42,700 nt of DNA, taken from positions 1 to 42,700 of the IMG/VR virus record IMGVR_UViG_3300034418_007037; one strand, given 5' to 3'. Both the position numbers and the translations under genes were made by a program. Origin of the DNA: a virus. Shown one piece after another: positions 1 to 9,421 of this stretch (position 1 is its first letter; each line of letters begins with the position of its first letter). Under the pieces are notes generated by a model, which saw only the letters and a list, made by a program, of their open reading frames with translations, was not told the DNA's origin and ran no database searches.

Positions 1-2521
1 TATTAAAATTAGGGTCTTCCACACTTTGCGGATTATTAAAGAAGAATAATTGACCGTTTTCCATGTCTTCCCCTGAATCCAAAACCATGATAAAGGCATT
101 ATCAAGCCATGAAGTTTCTGGTCCATCAAATCCTAATTGATTATTTTTAATCGTTGTTTTTATTCTAGTCGTTACTCTACCGTTTAGGTCGTCGTTATTC
201 AGTGTTGGTCCATATGGGATATTATAATTACCATCTACTGACTTATCTGTACCACTCTGAGGATTAGTTATAATATTACTGTCCCCAAAAAACATTTTTC
301 TACGATTTAAAAGATTTAAAGCTTGTCCCCATGTGGGTTCTCCTCCTAATTTCCACTTTACCTTTCTTTCACTACCAATCGCTTCTTCAGGTAATACAGG
401 ATAAACAGGAGATTTATACCACTGTACTTGGTCTCTTCTATTACCTATCCTACCTATTCCTTTCCAATCACAATCATCCATTTCCGCACCAATATCCTTC
501 AAAAGATTAGTATAATATCCGTTCTTATGGAATTGGTCTAATCCAGACCTTATAAGTTGTCCTTGTATAGACCTGGCACCAACACTAGAGCTATACCCAC
601 ATCCACCACCATCATCACCGACTTCGTTTGCTGGAAAAATATTACTGTAAAGTTCTTTATAAGATGCATCAATAATAGGTCCGAAGTTTTCTTCATCCGC
701 ATATCCTTCTAACTGACCCGCAGTATCACTATCCTCCTCTTGTGTCTTTTTTGTTTCACATGCACACGCCTCACAGTCCGGATAACTTAACATCGGAAAA
801 TTTATCGTACTAAATGGACTTTCCTTAGGTGGTGGATTAACTTTTTTCTTTACACAGTCTTCTTTGTTACGGTTACTAAATGGTAACAAAGCAATGAAAC
901 GACATATATTATATAATACAAAATTAATTATAGAACTTATAACAATTATTATAGCCCTAATAATTGGCCATATGAACGTAACTACGTGAGCTATCGCTAA
1001 TAAGATAATTAAAGGTATCGTTAAAATACTAATTATAAAATTAAATAAAAATATAAGTGCACTACCGTTTCTTTGTGCATCAACTACAGGTAATGGGTTG
1101 TGTTCACTCTGACAAGTTTTGTCATTAATTTCTTTAATACCTAAGTGTTTTATTCTATTCCTACCCCATTTGAATCTATCTAAATGTGACGCTATCGTAT
1201 AAACTTTATTGTAATTAAATTGATAGAAACTATCCTCACAGTTTATCGCGGCATTTTTATCATAATACTCATCCCAATCAAGTGAAAACGCATAAGATTT
1301 ATTTCTATCTTCTTCGGATGGTATATCGTCAGTGGTAGTTCCTGACCATCCATGTTCTCTAATATTTGGTATTAAGTAATCGGCTCTTATAATATCGTTT
1401 TTAAGTCCTGCCTCATTTTGGTATTTAATTCTAAATCTATATTTACCTTTCGTCGGTATTCCTACTGTCGGGTCCAATGATATAATTTGTTCTCCAAACT
1501 CATCAGTTATTATGTAGTCAAGATTCATAGGAAGGTCTACCATCCATGTACCATTATCATCAATTACATTTCCCCCATCTTCTAAAAAGTATTGTTCTAA
1601 AATAGGTTGTCCCTCAGCATCAACATCAATAGTTTGCCTGATTGCCAATATCTGACCAGGTCCAGCAACAACGTCACATAATTTACCGATATCATTTTTA
1701 GGTTTGCAATTACCTTTTAGGTAATCATCTTCGGTGCTTGAGAATACTGAACCCATAAAAATAGATTGTGGTGAGATTTCGATACCTAATTCCCTCAAGT
1801 CAAAATCTGACCTTGTAATACCAACATCACACAATTCGTTTTCACCCCAAAATGGTGAGACTTCAATTTCTCTAACACTATTAACTATCTGAGGTAAGCT
1901 ATTTAAGTCCTCACTTGCCTTAAATTGTTGTCCGTTAAATTGGTTTGGTACACCCATACCCATTCTTATTAAATCGGCAGGTCTCAATGAAAACTGACCC
2001 ATATTAGATAGGTCTAAATCCATTACTAATTTTTGTTGACCTAATGGTACGCCAACAATCATAAAGTCACCACTATCGTTAGTCTTTACAGTGTATTTAT
2101 AATACTTTTCATATACTTGTAATACTTCTTTTCTTGTTAACACATCTTCTCTTGATGGGAATGTCCCGGTGGGTGTGTGTCCCCCGTACTCTTTTTCATA
2201 TGGTAATAGATTATATCTATATCCGTCATCATTCCTTACGTTTATATTTTTATAAGGATATAAGGTAGAAATAATAGGGTCATTAGCGTCGATATTATCT
2301 AATGGTACAAAAACAGATATAGTTGCGTTTGGAACTCCGAAACCTCCGTTAGCTATAACTCTACCAACCACTATACCATAATCCGCACAAAATCTATCAT
2401 ATAAATCTTCCTGTCTTAATTTTAAGGATAATATTTCCAAAAAATCAAAATCTTGTTCTACATTAAGTCTGACTTCTTTGTCGACCCCTACTTCTGTTCT
2501 AAATCTATATGATTTTGGCAT
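1..2521 (-). CDS. Large virion structural protein, 3' end cut by window edge
   Basis: An uninterrupted reading frame runs from ATG at 2521 (MPKSYRFRTEVGV...) to the window edge, giving about 840 codons without a stop; the C terminus is missing. Residues about 47-175 resemble a carboxypeptidase-regulatory-like beta fold: a GRVIANGGFGVPNATI segment, then TNDSGDFMIVGVPLG, the usual 'G.V....G.pv..A.V / T...G.F.i..vp.G' pattern. Residues about 485-545 are very hydrophobic and could form two or more membrane helices. A Cys-rich patch (CEACAC) follows. It lies just upstream of gp6 and gp25 on the same strand, so a baseplate or tail-tip role is inferred from position only. A TATTTATC box lies 13 bases before the ATG. 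I do not recognise a T4 equivalent. Confidence 0.8.
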   Translation of the reverse strand, partial: MPKSYRFRTEVGVDKEVRLNVEQDFDFLEILSLKLRQEDLYDRFCADYGIVVGRVIANGGFGVPNATISVFVPLDNIDANDPIISTLYPYKNINVRNDDGYRYNLLPYEKEYGGHTPTGTFPSREDVLTRKEVLQVYEKYYKYTVKTNDSGDFMIVGVPLGQQKLVMDLDLSNMGQFSLRPADLIRMGMGVPNQFNGQQFKASEDLNSLPQIVNSVREIEVSPFWGENELCDVGITRSDFDLRELGIEISPQSIFMGSVFSSTEDDYLKGNCKPKNDIGKLCDVVAGPGQILAIRQTIDVDAEGQPILEQYFLEDGGNVIDDNGTWMVDLPMNLDYIITDEFGEQIISLDPTVGIPTKGKYRFRIKYQNEAGLKNDIIRADYLIPNIREHGWSGTTTDDIPSEEDRNKSYAFSLDWDEYYDKNAAINCEDSFYQFNYNKVYTIASHLDRFKWGRNRIKHLGIKEINDKTCQSEHNPLPVVDAQRNGSALIFLFNFIISILTIPLIILLAIAHVVTFIWPIIRAIIIVISSIINFVLYNICRFIALLPFSNRNKEDCVKKKVNPPPKESPFSTINFPMLSYPDCEACACETKKTQEEDSDTAGQLEGYADEENFGPIIDASYKELYSNIFPANEVGDDGGGCGYSSSVGARSIQGQLIRSGLDQFHKNGYYTNLLKDIGAEMDDCDWKGIGRIGNRRDQVQWYKSPVYPVLPEEAIGSERKVKWKLGGEPTWGQALNLLNRRKMFFGDSNIITNPQSGTDKSVDGNYNIPYGPTLNNDDLNGRVTTRIKTTIKNNQLGFDGPETSWLDNAFIMVLDSGEDMENGQLFFFNNPQSVEDPNFN

Positions 2522-2534
2522 AAAATACTTTTAA

Positions 2535-2542
2535 GATAAATA
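2535..2542 (-). promoter_or_regulatory. Putative phage late promoter box (TATTTATC)
   Basis: On the minus strand TATTTATC is followed by TTAAAAG and the ATG of the large structural gene 13 bases later, matching the spacing of TATTTATA boxes before five other genes here. The box is one arm of a perfect dyad, GATAAATA-GT-TATTTATC, at 2535-2552. Confidence 0.4.
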
Positions 2543-2591
2543 GTTATTTATCCTAATTTTAATTTTAAAAAAATAAAAGTATATGAATGTG

Positions 2592-4430
2592 TTATGAGAA
2601 CTCTACGTTCTTAAGTTGTTTGATTCTCACTTTTATATCTTTCTCAGGAAATCTTATTTGATATATCTGATTTGGTTGAGCGAAAATAGTATCGTCTATT
2701 AACTCAATTTGTTTGGTATTATTATCAACGTATCTTTGTGAAGTCTGAGAAGACGAATATTGCCCTCCTGTTTTGTTGAATACTTTTAAGTCTGCCAGTG
2801 TACTAACACCTGGTATGTCTTGTATAATTCTCCTGATGTCAGATATATTTACATTCTTTCCTAATAGGTTTGTCATAGGTGATAAATAGGACTCAACACT
2901 ATTAACTATGTTAGTAACGACTTGTCCTTGGTTTTCCGTAGATGTCATAGCCACACTAAATTCAAACTCTAAGTCTATTACGTTCGCACTTCGTATAGAA
3001 ATATAATCGTTTATCATACGGTAATTAGAAAGATAATTCGCTATATTATCTTTTAATGTGTTTGATACGTTACTTGTTAACTTTCTGTTTGAGTCATAAG
3101 ATAGTATTTCTATTTTTATCTTATTATCTTCCTCAACTATGGCGGCCTTAGCTGGTGCACCAAATCTACTTGGCATCGTTCTTATTAGTGAGTTATAATC
3201 ATTTACAGTTACTGCCCTTTTTTGTGCTGCAAAATTAAATGTAACCATGTTTCTAACTTCTTCGGTTGTTGGTAGGTCTCCTCCCCCTATTGCCGCGGTT
3301 ACATTATTACACCTTAAACTTTGAAGTACATTTTGATTAATGTTTTGTGAAGGTCCGTTAACCGCAAAATTAACATTTCCTATTTGATTAATTGTATTAA
3401 CTCCTATGTTAGATGTTGTTCCCCCACCTACTCTATACTTCACAAATAAAGTTGTATTTGCCTTAACTGTTTTACCTAAAGCAATGTTATTTTGATAGTC
3501 TTGTAACCTAAGTGGGATTCCTGTTCTTGCAAACTCAGCAAGTTGGTCGTCCGCGGTTACTGTAGCACTACCGAATTGTACTCTACAGTATCCTTCAGGT
3601 GTGTATTCCGATATAAATCTATTTTCGGTTTCTATATATCTTCCAACTTTAATACCTGGATTATCAGATGCTTTACTTGGGTCTTCAACAAAAATTGTAT
3701 TTTCGGCTAACGCGTCAACTTCGTACCATTTATCAGGTGAAGTAATAAACTCATCATATGTCGGTGGACTAGAATATGATGTCCCGTCTTTTTGTATTAA
3801 TGAAGTAATACTTATTACATTTTTTTCGGGTAAAAAGAACTCATAGAATGGTTTTACGTCATTGTTATTAATAACTTTTTTAAATACTTTTGTAGTACCA
3901 TTAACAACAACTTCTCTTTTTGTTATAGTGTAGTTAATTACTCTATTATTAGAATCAAAATTAGGTATTTTAGTTCTATTAGGGAATCCTTTGTTATTAT
4001 ATTGGGTACTAAAATCAATATCGTCAGGATTTTCAAATATTTGTCCTGCACCTATGAATTGTGAACCCGCTCTTATAATACCTAAGTATCTACTATCTTC
4101 TTGGTCCCCAAAAGCAGGTACTGTAATAGAAACATCAACTAATGCTATAGAGGGACGATTACCTGGTATTTTTAATCCATAAGTTCTTGCAATATTATAT
4201 ATTGAGGATTTTTGTTGAGCATACTGTAATACCGTTTCTTGTATACTTCTATCAATATGGTAATGTAGGTTATCACCAATCGCAGCGTTTAAATCTAAAA
4301 ATACTGAATAAACGGACGCGTCATTAAAGTTATCTATTAACTCAGGATAATATTGACGCGTAAAATTAATCAGGTCCTGTCTTAGTCCTTCAAAGTCTCT
4401 ATCTGTATATGAAATTTTACGATTAGCCAT
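2592..4430 (-). CDS. Baseplate wedge protein, T4 gp6-like (baseplate J family)
   Basis: The 612-residue protein is close to T4 gp6 (660). gp6 dimers form the inner ring of the baseplate that links the wedges and reorganises on contraction. The N terminus (residues 1-90) has the family look 'YTDRDFEGLRQDLINFTRQYYPEL ... NDASVYSVFLDLNAAIGDNLHYHIDRS'. The middle carries a Gly-rich GGGTTSNIG turn near residue 340, and residues about 395-430 (GGGDLPTTEEVRNM, then KRAVTVNDYNSLI) match the baseplate-J core. It starts 5 bases after the gp25 stop, so the two are probably co-translated from one message. No Shine-Dalgarno box is evident. Confidence 0.88.
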   Translation of the reverse strand: MANRKISYTDRDFEGLRQDLINFTRQYYPELIDNFNDASVYSVFLDLNAAIGDNLHYHIDRSIQETVLQYAQQKSSIYNIARTYGLKIPGNRPSIALVDVSITVPAFGDQEDSRYLGIIRAGSQFIGAGQIFENPDDIDFSTQYNNKGFPNRTKIPNFDSNNRVINYTITKREVVVNGTTKVFKKVINNNDVKPFYEFFLPEKNVISITSLIQKDGTSYSSPPTYDEFITSPDKWYEVDALAENTIFVEDPSKASDNPGIKVGRYIETENRFISEYTPEGYCRVQFGSATVTADDQLAEFARTGIPLRLQDYQNNIALGKTVKANTTLFVKYRVGGGTTSNIGVNTINQIGNVNFAVNGPSQNINQNVLQSLRCNNVTAAIGGGDLPTTEEVRNMVTFNFAAQKRAVTVNDYNSLIRTMPSRFGAPAKAAIVEEDNKIKIEILSYDSNRKLTSNVSNTLKDNIANYLSNYRMINDYISIRSANVIDLEFEFSVAMTSTENQGQVVTNIVNSVESYLSPMTNLLGKNVNISDIRRIIQDIPGVSTLADLKVFNKTGGQYSSSQTSQRYVDNNTKQIELIDDTIFAQPNQIYQIRFPEKDIKVRIKQLKNVEFS

Positions 4431-4435
4431 TTACC

Positions 4436-4915
4436 TTAAATATTAATAATAATGAAATCTCTAGTATCAAATGTACTATCTTTAATAGAATAGTCTATTT
4501 TTACTTTTGCAGTATATTCTTCAACACCTTCACCGGCGGTTCTAAATATATCAAACATTTCATAAGTGTTTTGTTGGTCTTCAATGTTTAAATCACCAAT
4601 AGGGCTTTTGTCTTCATCAGTATATGGTCGTATGGTAATATCGTTTATCTGTAAGTTGGGTATGTACTTGTCACAAGCAATCTGTATATCTGATTTTATT
4701 GCGTCAAATGTTGGTCCATCCATAGGTTCAAAAATAAATTCATATATTCTTGTTCCAAAATCAGGTAAATAATATCTACTCCCTTTACGTGTTAGAATTA
4801 AATGTAGTAAATCCGCCCTTATTTCTTCAGGTACATTTTCAGTTAAGTCTAAGTAAGTACCATCAGCACTATCCCTAAAAGGAAAATTTACTCCATATGT
4901 TTTCTTTATTGCCAT
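4436..4915 (-). CDS. Baseplate wedge protein, T4 gp25-like
   Basis: The 159-residue protein belongs to the GPW/gp25 family; T4 gp25 is 132 residues. gp25 sits in the baseplate core next to gp6 and gp53 and seeds sheath polymerisation. The diagnostic segment is at residues about 34-75: ADLLHLILTRKGSRYYLPDFGTRIYEFIFEP, i.e. the family's 'LL.T..G.R...PdFG......FeP' signature. The C terminus is a beta-rich tail ending in DFIIINI. It is the first gene after the bidirectional terminator at 4946-4980, so it needs its own promoter; an ATATTTATTG box lies only 3 bases before its ATG. The gp25-gp6 pairing is typical of T4-like tails. Confidence 0.88.
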   Translation of the reverse strand: MAIKKTYGVNFPFRDSADGTYLDLTENVPEEIRADLLHLILTRKGSRYYLPDFGTRIYEFIFEPMDGPTFDAIKSDIQIACDKYIPNLQINDITIRPYTDEDKSPIGDLNIEDQQNTYEMFDIFRTAGEGVEEYTAKVKIDYSIKDSTFDTRDFIIINI

Positions 4916-4945
4916 AACAATAAATATAACTTATAATATTTTTAT

Positions 4946-4980
4946 AAAAAAACCCGTGTCTAAACACGGGTCTTTTTTTT
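4946..4980. terminator. Bidirectional intrinsic terminator after nrdA
   Basis: A 7-bp GC-rich stem, CCCGTGT (4953-4959) with ACACGGG (4964-4970), closes a CTAA loop. It is flanked by A7 on the left and T8 on the right, so it can terminate on both strands. On the minus strand it directly follows the nrdA stop codon. Confidence 0.85.
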
Positions 4981-6685
4981 ATCCCTCACAAGCCACACAC
5001 TGTAGGTCATTTAAATTTAATTTCTTCCTTGCAAATGCCTGAGCTGAATTCATAGAGTGTTGATAGTATAGTGTTTTAACTCCTAACTTCCATGAATCAA
5101 TTAATAACTTATTAACGTCTCTCGTCGGCATATCAGGTGATATCATTAAATTTAATGATTGTGACTGGTCAATATAATCCTGTCTAACCGACGCTTGATT
5201 TATGATTGATGCTTGGTTAATCTCTGCAAATGTTCTAAACACATCCTTTTGTTCGTCTGTTAGAAAATTTAGATGTTGGACTGAACCGTCCTTCTGTTTA
5301 ATTGTATCCCATATTTCTTTGGTATCTTTCCCTAATTCACTTAATAGTTTTTTAAGTATCGGATTTTTAATCGTCACTTTTAGTTTTGCCACGTCTTTAA
5401 CGTAACAATTAGACCAAATTGGTTCAATTGATTGTGATACTTGACCTAATATAAAAGCTGACGATGTTGTGGGCGCAATTGCATTAAGTGTTACATTTCT
5501 ACGTCCGTAACCTTCAAGATATTCAGGTTCTCCAAATTTTTCAGCTAACTCAGCGGATGCACTATATGATTTTTCTTTAATCAATTTAAACACCTCTACG
5601 TTTAACTTTGCACTTTCTTTTGTATCAAACCCTAACCCTTTTGATTGTAGTAAGGAATGCCACCCTAAAACACCTAATCCAAGGGCTCTTTGTCTCTTAG
5701 CAAAGTTATATGCCTTTTCAAGATAGAAAAACGCTCTATTACCTTCAATAGAACCATCAGATTTTAAATCTTCAATCTTAGTTAAAAATTCAGTAACAAC
5801 CGCATCTAAGAAGTATGTCATTGTCTCAACCGCATCTGTATCTTTCCATTCGTCATAATGTAATACATTCATAGACGATAAAACACAAACGAATGATTCT
5901 TCTTCTGAATTATGAAGAGCAATTTCTGAACAAAGGTTAGAATTATAAATTTTAGCACCTTTATCTCTATACACTTCAGGTGATTTATTATTCATAGTAT
6001 CACTAAACATAATATACGGATATCCAATTTCTCCACGTCTTTGTATCACTTTAGCCCATATAGCCCTTTTTTTCTCATCACCATCAATCATTTCTTTCAT
6101 GAAATTATCACTAACAGTAACTGCGTGTGTCAAATCTTGGATTGGGAACCCTTCTGTCCCTATTTCAAGAAATTCCATGATGTCAGGATGCTCAACAGGT
6201 AAATAAGGTGAAAAACGTCCTCTACGAGTTGCGCCCTGTGAGATATTATCAACAACACTCTCAAAAAGATTCATGAAATGAACTGCTCCAGGAGCATGAC
6301 CGTTATCGGTAATATCGGCACCTCGTTCACGAATATTTCCAAAGTACCCTGAAGTACCTCCACCCATTTTACTCATTTCACCAACTTCAGCTTGTGTGTA
6401 TAAAATAGATTCAATATTGTCTCCGATATTTGAACCAAAACAACTTACGGGTAATCCTCTTTTTTTTCCAAAATTAGCCCATACAGGTGATGATAATGAA
6501 TACCATCCCTTACTCATGTAGTCATAAAATTTATCAGCAAATCCTTCGATTCCTAATATTTTTTCTGCATGGTCTGCAATTGTTCTAATTCTTTCAAGAG
6601 GTTCCTCACCCTCACTCAAATACCCTCTCCGAAGAAAGGTTATGGATTCCTCATTAATCCAATCAAAAGGTTTTCTATTTTCCAT
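4979..6685 (-). CDS. nrdA: Ribonucleotide reductase large (catalytic) subunit without ATP-cone
   Basis: The 568-residue class I catalytic subunit reduces ribonucleoside diphosphates to deoxy forms with NrdB. Visible active-site residues: Cys82 (PVSCFG) and Cys267 (FVCVLSSMN) as the redox pair; Asn250-Cys252-Glu254 (NLCSE) as the radical/acid-base trio; Tyr540-Tyr541 (TLYYQ) for radical transfer; and a C-terminal dithiol Cys563/Cys566 (CVACEG) for re-reduction. It is much shorter than E. coli or T4 NrdA (about 750) and starts directly in the catalytic domain, with no N-terminal ATP-cone. The overall activity regulator is instead on the neighbouring NrdB. nrdB ends 19 bases upstream and both are followed by a strong terminator, so they form the end of an operon. 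Confidence 0.95.
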   Translation of the reverse strand: MENRKPFDWINEESITFLRRGYLSEGEEPLERIRTIADHAEKILGIEGFADKFYDYMSKGWYSLSSPVWANFGKKRGLPVSCFGSNIGDNIESILYTQAEVGEMSKMGGGTSGYFGNIRERGADITDNGHAPGAVHFMNLFESVVDNISQGATRRGRFSPYLPVEHPDIMEFLEIGTEGFPIQDLTHAVTVSDNFMKEMIDGDEKKRAIWAKVIQRRGEIGYPYIMFSDTMNNKSPEVYRDKGAKIYNSNLCSEIALHNSEEESFVCVLSSMNVLHYDEWKDTDAVETMTYFLDAVVTEFLTKIEDLKSDGSIEGNRAFFYLEKAYNFAKRQRALGLGVLGWHSLLQSKGLGFDTKESAKLNVEVFKLIKEKSYSASAELAEKFGEPEYLEGYGRRNVTLNAIAPTTSSAFILGQVSQSIEPIWSNCYVKDVAKLKVTIKNPILKKLLSELGKDTKEIWDTIKQKDGSVQHLNFLTDEQKDVFRTFAEINQASIINQASVRQDYIDQSQSLNLMISPDMPTRDVNKLLIDSWKLGVKTLYYQHSMNSAQAFARKKLNLNDLQCVACEG

Positions 6686-6704
6686 TTTTTATATCGTAAT
6701 TAAA

Positions 6705-7985
6705 TTAAAATAAATCGTTTGACGTAATCGATTTTGATTTCTTACTATAATTAATACTTCTCTTATTGAAGAAATCTGTGTGTTTTGTTGTTAAAATCTC
6801 ATCATCAAACCATTCAGTAGTTTCAAGTAATGTTTCATTTATTGTAAAAATACTATCAATACCGATTGAGTTTAATGATACGTTAAATCTATGCTTTATA
6901 AACTCCATAGTTTGCTTTTTAGTTAAAAAGTCTAAGTCTCCTTTTTCAAAAATCCAATTAACTATTTCAATCTCAGCATCACACGCTTCTAAAGTCGCAT
7001 CAATTAAATCTTCCACTAACTCTTCTGTCCACCAACGTGGATTTTCTTTCTTGATTAAGTTTACTAAATCAAATCCAAAATTAGCGTGAATGTTTTCTTC
7101 TTTAGATGTCGCTTCAACAGCGTTACTAATACCTTTTAACATATTTTTATGTTTGTTGAATGACATAATAACTAAAAATTGAGAAAACAGTGAAACGTTC
7201 TCAATAAACATTGAGAATAGTATTACTGACTCAAAATAGTCTTTGTTTTCAACACTTTTAGAATTAGATATAGACTTTTCAAGGTACTTAATTCTTCTTC
7301 TAATTGCGGGTACTTGCATTAGGTTTTCAAATTCTTTATTGAGACCTAATAACTGTATTAGGTGTGAATACGCATCTGCATGTCTTACTTCAGACTCTGC
7401 GAATGTTGCTCCAACATTACCAATTTCAGGTTTTGGCATTCTTTTGTATATATCTCCCCAAAATGTCTTAACTGCAATCTCAATTTGAGAGATTGCTAAC
7501 ATCGCTCTTTCAAGTGCGGTTTTTTCTTTTTCGTCTAAGTGTACTTTAAAATCTTGTATATCTGAAGTAAAATTAAACTCTGTATGTACCCAATATGAAT
7601 GTCTAATGGCGTCGACAAACTCATTTAACTCAGGATAATCATAGGGTTTTAAATTAACTCTTTTTGAGAATATGTTCGGTCTGTTTTTAGCCCTGTATAC
7701 AATATACTCTTTTGCCACTTCGTTAAGACCATTATCCATTAATTTATTTTCAACCATATCATGGATGTCATCAACGTGTGGTATTCTTTCTTTATCATTT
7801 CTAAACAACGCTTTAGTTGTAATACGAGCAATCTTTTCCGCCATCTCTTCGTCGACTTGGTTAGTGCTCTTCATCGCCTTTAAAACTGCAACTTCAATTT
7901 TTTCAGTTTTAAAAACGACTTTATCTCCGCTTCTTTTTATCACATAGCGCATATCTTTCTCTACTTTATTCATTAGATTCTCCAT
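6705..7985 (-). CDS. nrdB: Ribonucleotide reductase radical-generating subunit with N-terminal ATP-cone
   Basis: The 426-residue protein fuses an ATP-cone (residues about 12-100, starting YVIKRSGDKVVFKTEKIEVA) to a ferritin-like NrdB domain. Predicted metal ligands are Glu169, Glu199 and His202, Glu262, Glu297 and His300 (SKEENIHANFG); Tyr206 in ESEVRHADAY is at the radical tyrosine position. The C terminus SITSNDLF resembles the tail that docks on NrdA. An ATP-cone on NrdB with none on NrdA is known from the marine flavobacterium Leeuwenhoekiella blandensis, where dATP inhibits through NrdB; the same control is inferred here. Which metal pair it uses cannot be read from sequence. It lies 16 bases downstream of the helicase gene. 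Confidence 0.95.
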   Translation of the reverse strand: MENLMNKVEKDMRYVIKRSGDKVVFKTEKIEVAVLKAMKSTNQVDEEMAEKIARITTKALFRNDKERIPHVDDIHDMVENKLMDNGLNEVAKEYIVYRAKNRPNIFSKRVNLKPYDYPELNEFVDAIRHSYWVHTEFNFTSDIQDFKVHLDEKEKTALERAMLAISQIEIAVKTFWGDIYKRMPKPEIGNVGATFAESEVRHADAYSHLIQLLGLNKEFENLMQVPAIRRRIKYLEKSISNSKSVENKDYFESVILFSMFIENVSLFSQFLVIMSFNKHKNMLKGISNAVEATSKEENIHANFGFDLVNLIKKENPRWWTEELVEDLIDATLEACDAEIEIVNWIFEKGDLDFLTKKQTMEFIKHRFNVSLNSIGIDSIFTINETLLETTEWFDDEILTTKHTDFFNKRSINYSKKSKSITSNDLF

Positions 7986-8001
7986 CTTTTAAGACAATTA
8001 A

Positions 8002-9381
8002 TTAAGATTTATTTTCTTTTTGTTTCCTTTTTTCAAGAAGTTCACGGATTCTTTCTTTGTTTTTCTCCTCCTTTTGTTCTTCAAGACCAAGGAATGTTAC
8101 ACTCTGCTCCGTATCGATTTCTAACATTTCATTATCAAACTTACAGTTTTCAAATACGATTCCATCTTTACCAATACGTGACTTAGTAATTGCAATGGTT
8201 GCTAAATTCATTTCTTTTTGTTGTAATGACTTAGCAACTGAAATAATAACGTGACCAACTTGTGCCTTTTTAATTGAACCTCCCATCTGGTCTGTAGTAA
8301 CAACGTCAGAAGAAATAGAACTTCTATTTCCTTGTGTTGCTGTCCAACCAACCAAGTTTAGTTCGTGACACATAGCCTCGAAACCTCTCATAACTGAACC
8401 TTCACTTTTCCATTCATCACCTAAATTCTTATCAGGTACAACACAATCAATATAATCTAATACGACCATGTCAACCTTAGTCCCTTCAGCTATCATCTTA
8501 CGAATCTGATTTTTAATCTGATTCATAGTAAGTGTGTCTGACGGTAACTTTTTGAGAACTAACTTATTCGGTGCATTTTCTCTGATTTCTTGAACTTTAC
8601 TTAAAACTTTGTCTTTGTGCATTGACAATAAATCGGGTGCAATTTCAGTCCATAAAGTAAAATGCTTCCTTTGAATAATCTTAGGGTTATCCTCAAAGAA
8701 AATTTGAAGAACGTTATATCCTAAGTTAAATGCGTGATTTGAAATCTTTGTTAAGAGTGTAGATTTACCGACACCTGTTGGTGCCAAAATAACTCCTAAC
8801 TCACCTTTAGCCATTCCACCTTTAAGTAGATTGTCAATACCTGGTATTCCCATAGGGATTGGGTGTCTGAAGTCTTCCTCAAGTACTTCTTCAAGGTTTG
8901 CGAAAACCTCAGCAGTACCAGCATCTACTTCTCCAACTTGTAAAGCTTCTCTTACCATTTCCTCCAAGTGGTCATAAGATTCAAAATCACCTTTATCAAT
9001 GATTTTTTGTGCCTTAGACATGACTTTTTGAAGTTCTTGTTGTTTACAGAACTTAAGAGCTTTTTCCTGTACGAAAGATTCACCTTCGGCAGGGGCTTCT
9101 TTTACTTGCTCCATCATATCAAGAACTATCTTCTGAGCCATAGGAGACGATACTTCTGACTTAATAAGTTGTTCAAGAGTATTATACGAAGGCGTGTGTT
9201 CGTACTTTTGGTAATACTCTTTGAGAACTTGCATGATTAACTTAAAATACTGATTATCAAAGTATTTTGGTTCAATTACATCAACAATGGAAGAAGCAAA
9301 GTCCTTATAAAGAACGATGTTATTTAATAATTGTATTTGAAATGTGTTTCCGAGATATCCGAAATTTTTTTCCTTCGACAT
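8002..9381 (-). CDS. Replicative DNA helicase, DnaB/T4 gp41 type
   Basis: The 459-residue protein is close to T4 gp41 (475). It should form a hexamer that unwinds the lagging strand at the fork. Residues about 10-75 fit the DnaB N-terminal helical domain. The RecA-like motor follows a PIPMGIPGIDNLLKGGM lead-in: Walker A is APTGVGKST (residues 200-208), the Walker B aspartate is Asp309 in MVVLDYIDC, and a DQMGGSIKKAQVGHVI stretch near residue 370 fits the later motor motifs. The C terminus is highly charged (EEQKEEKNKERIRELLEKRKQKENKS). A CATATTTATTAAAAC box lies 29 bases before the ATG, so it may have a promoter separate from the genes upstream. No primase gene is visible in this window. Confidence 0.9.
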   Translation of the reverse strand: MSKEKNFGYLGNTFQIQLLNNIVLYKDFASSIVDVIEPKYFDNQYFKLIMQVLKEYYQKYEHTPSYNTLEQLIKSEVSSPMAQKIVLDMMEQVKEAPAEGESFVQEKALKFCKQQELQKVMSKAQKIIDKGDFESYDHLEEMVREALQVGEVDAGTAEVFANLEEVLEEDFRHPIPMGIPGIDNLLKGGMAKGELGVILAPTGVGKSTLLTKISNHAFNLGYNVLQIFFEDNPKIIQRKHFTLWTEIAPDLLSMHKDKVLSKVQEIRENAPNKLVLKKLPSDTLTMNQIKNQIRKMIAEGTKVDMVVLDYIDCVVPDKNLGDEWKSEGSVMRGFEAMCHELNLVGWTATQGNRSSISSDVVTTDQMGGSIKKAQVGHVIISVAKSLQQKEMNLATIAITKSRIGKDGIVFENCKFDNEMLEIDTEQSVTFLGLEEQKEEKNKERIRELLEKRKQKENKS

Positions 9382-9421
9382 GTTGATTGTAATTACTAAT
9401 AATGTGTTTTAATAAATATGT

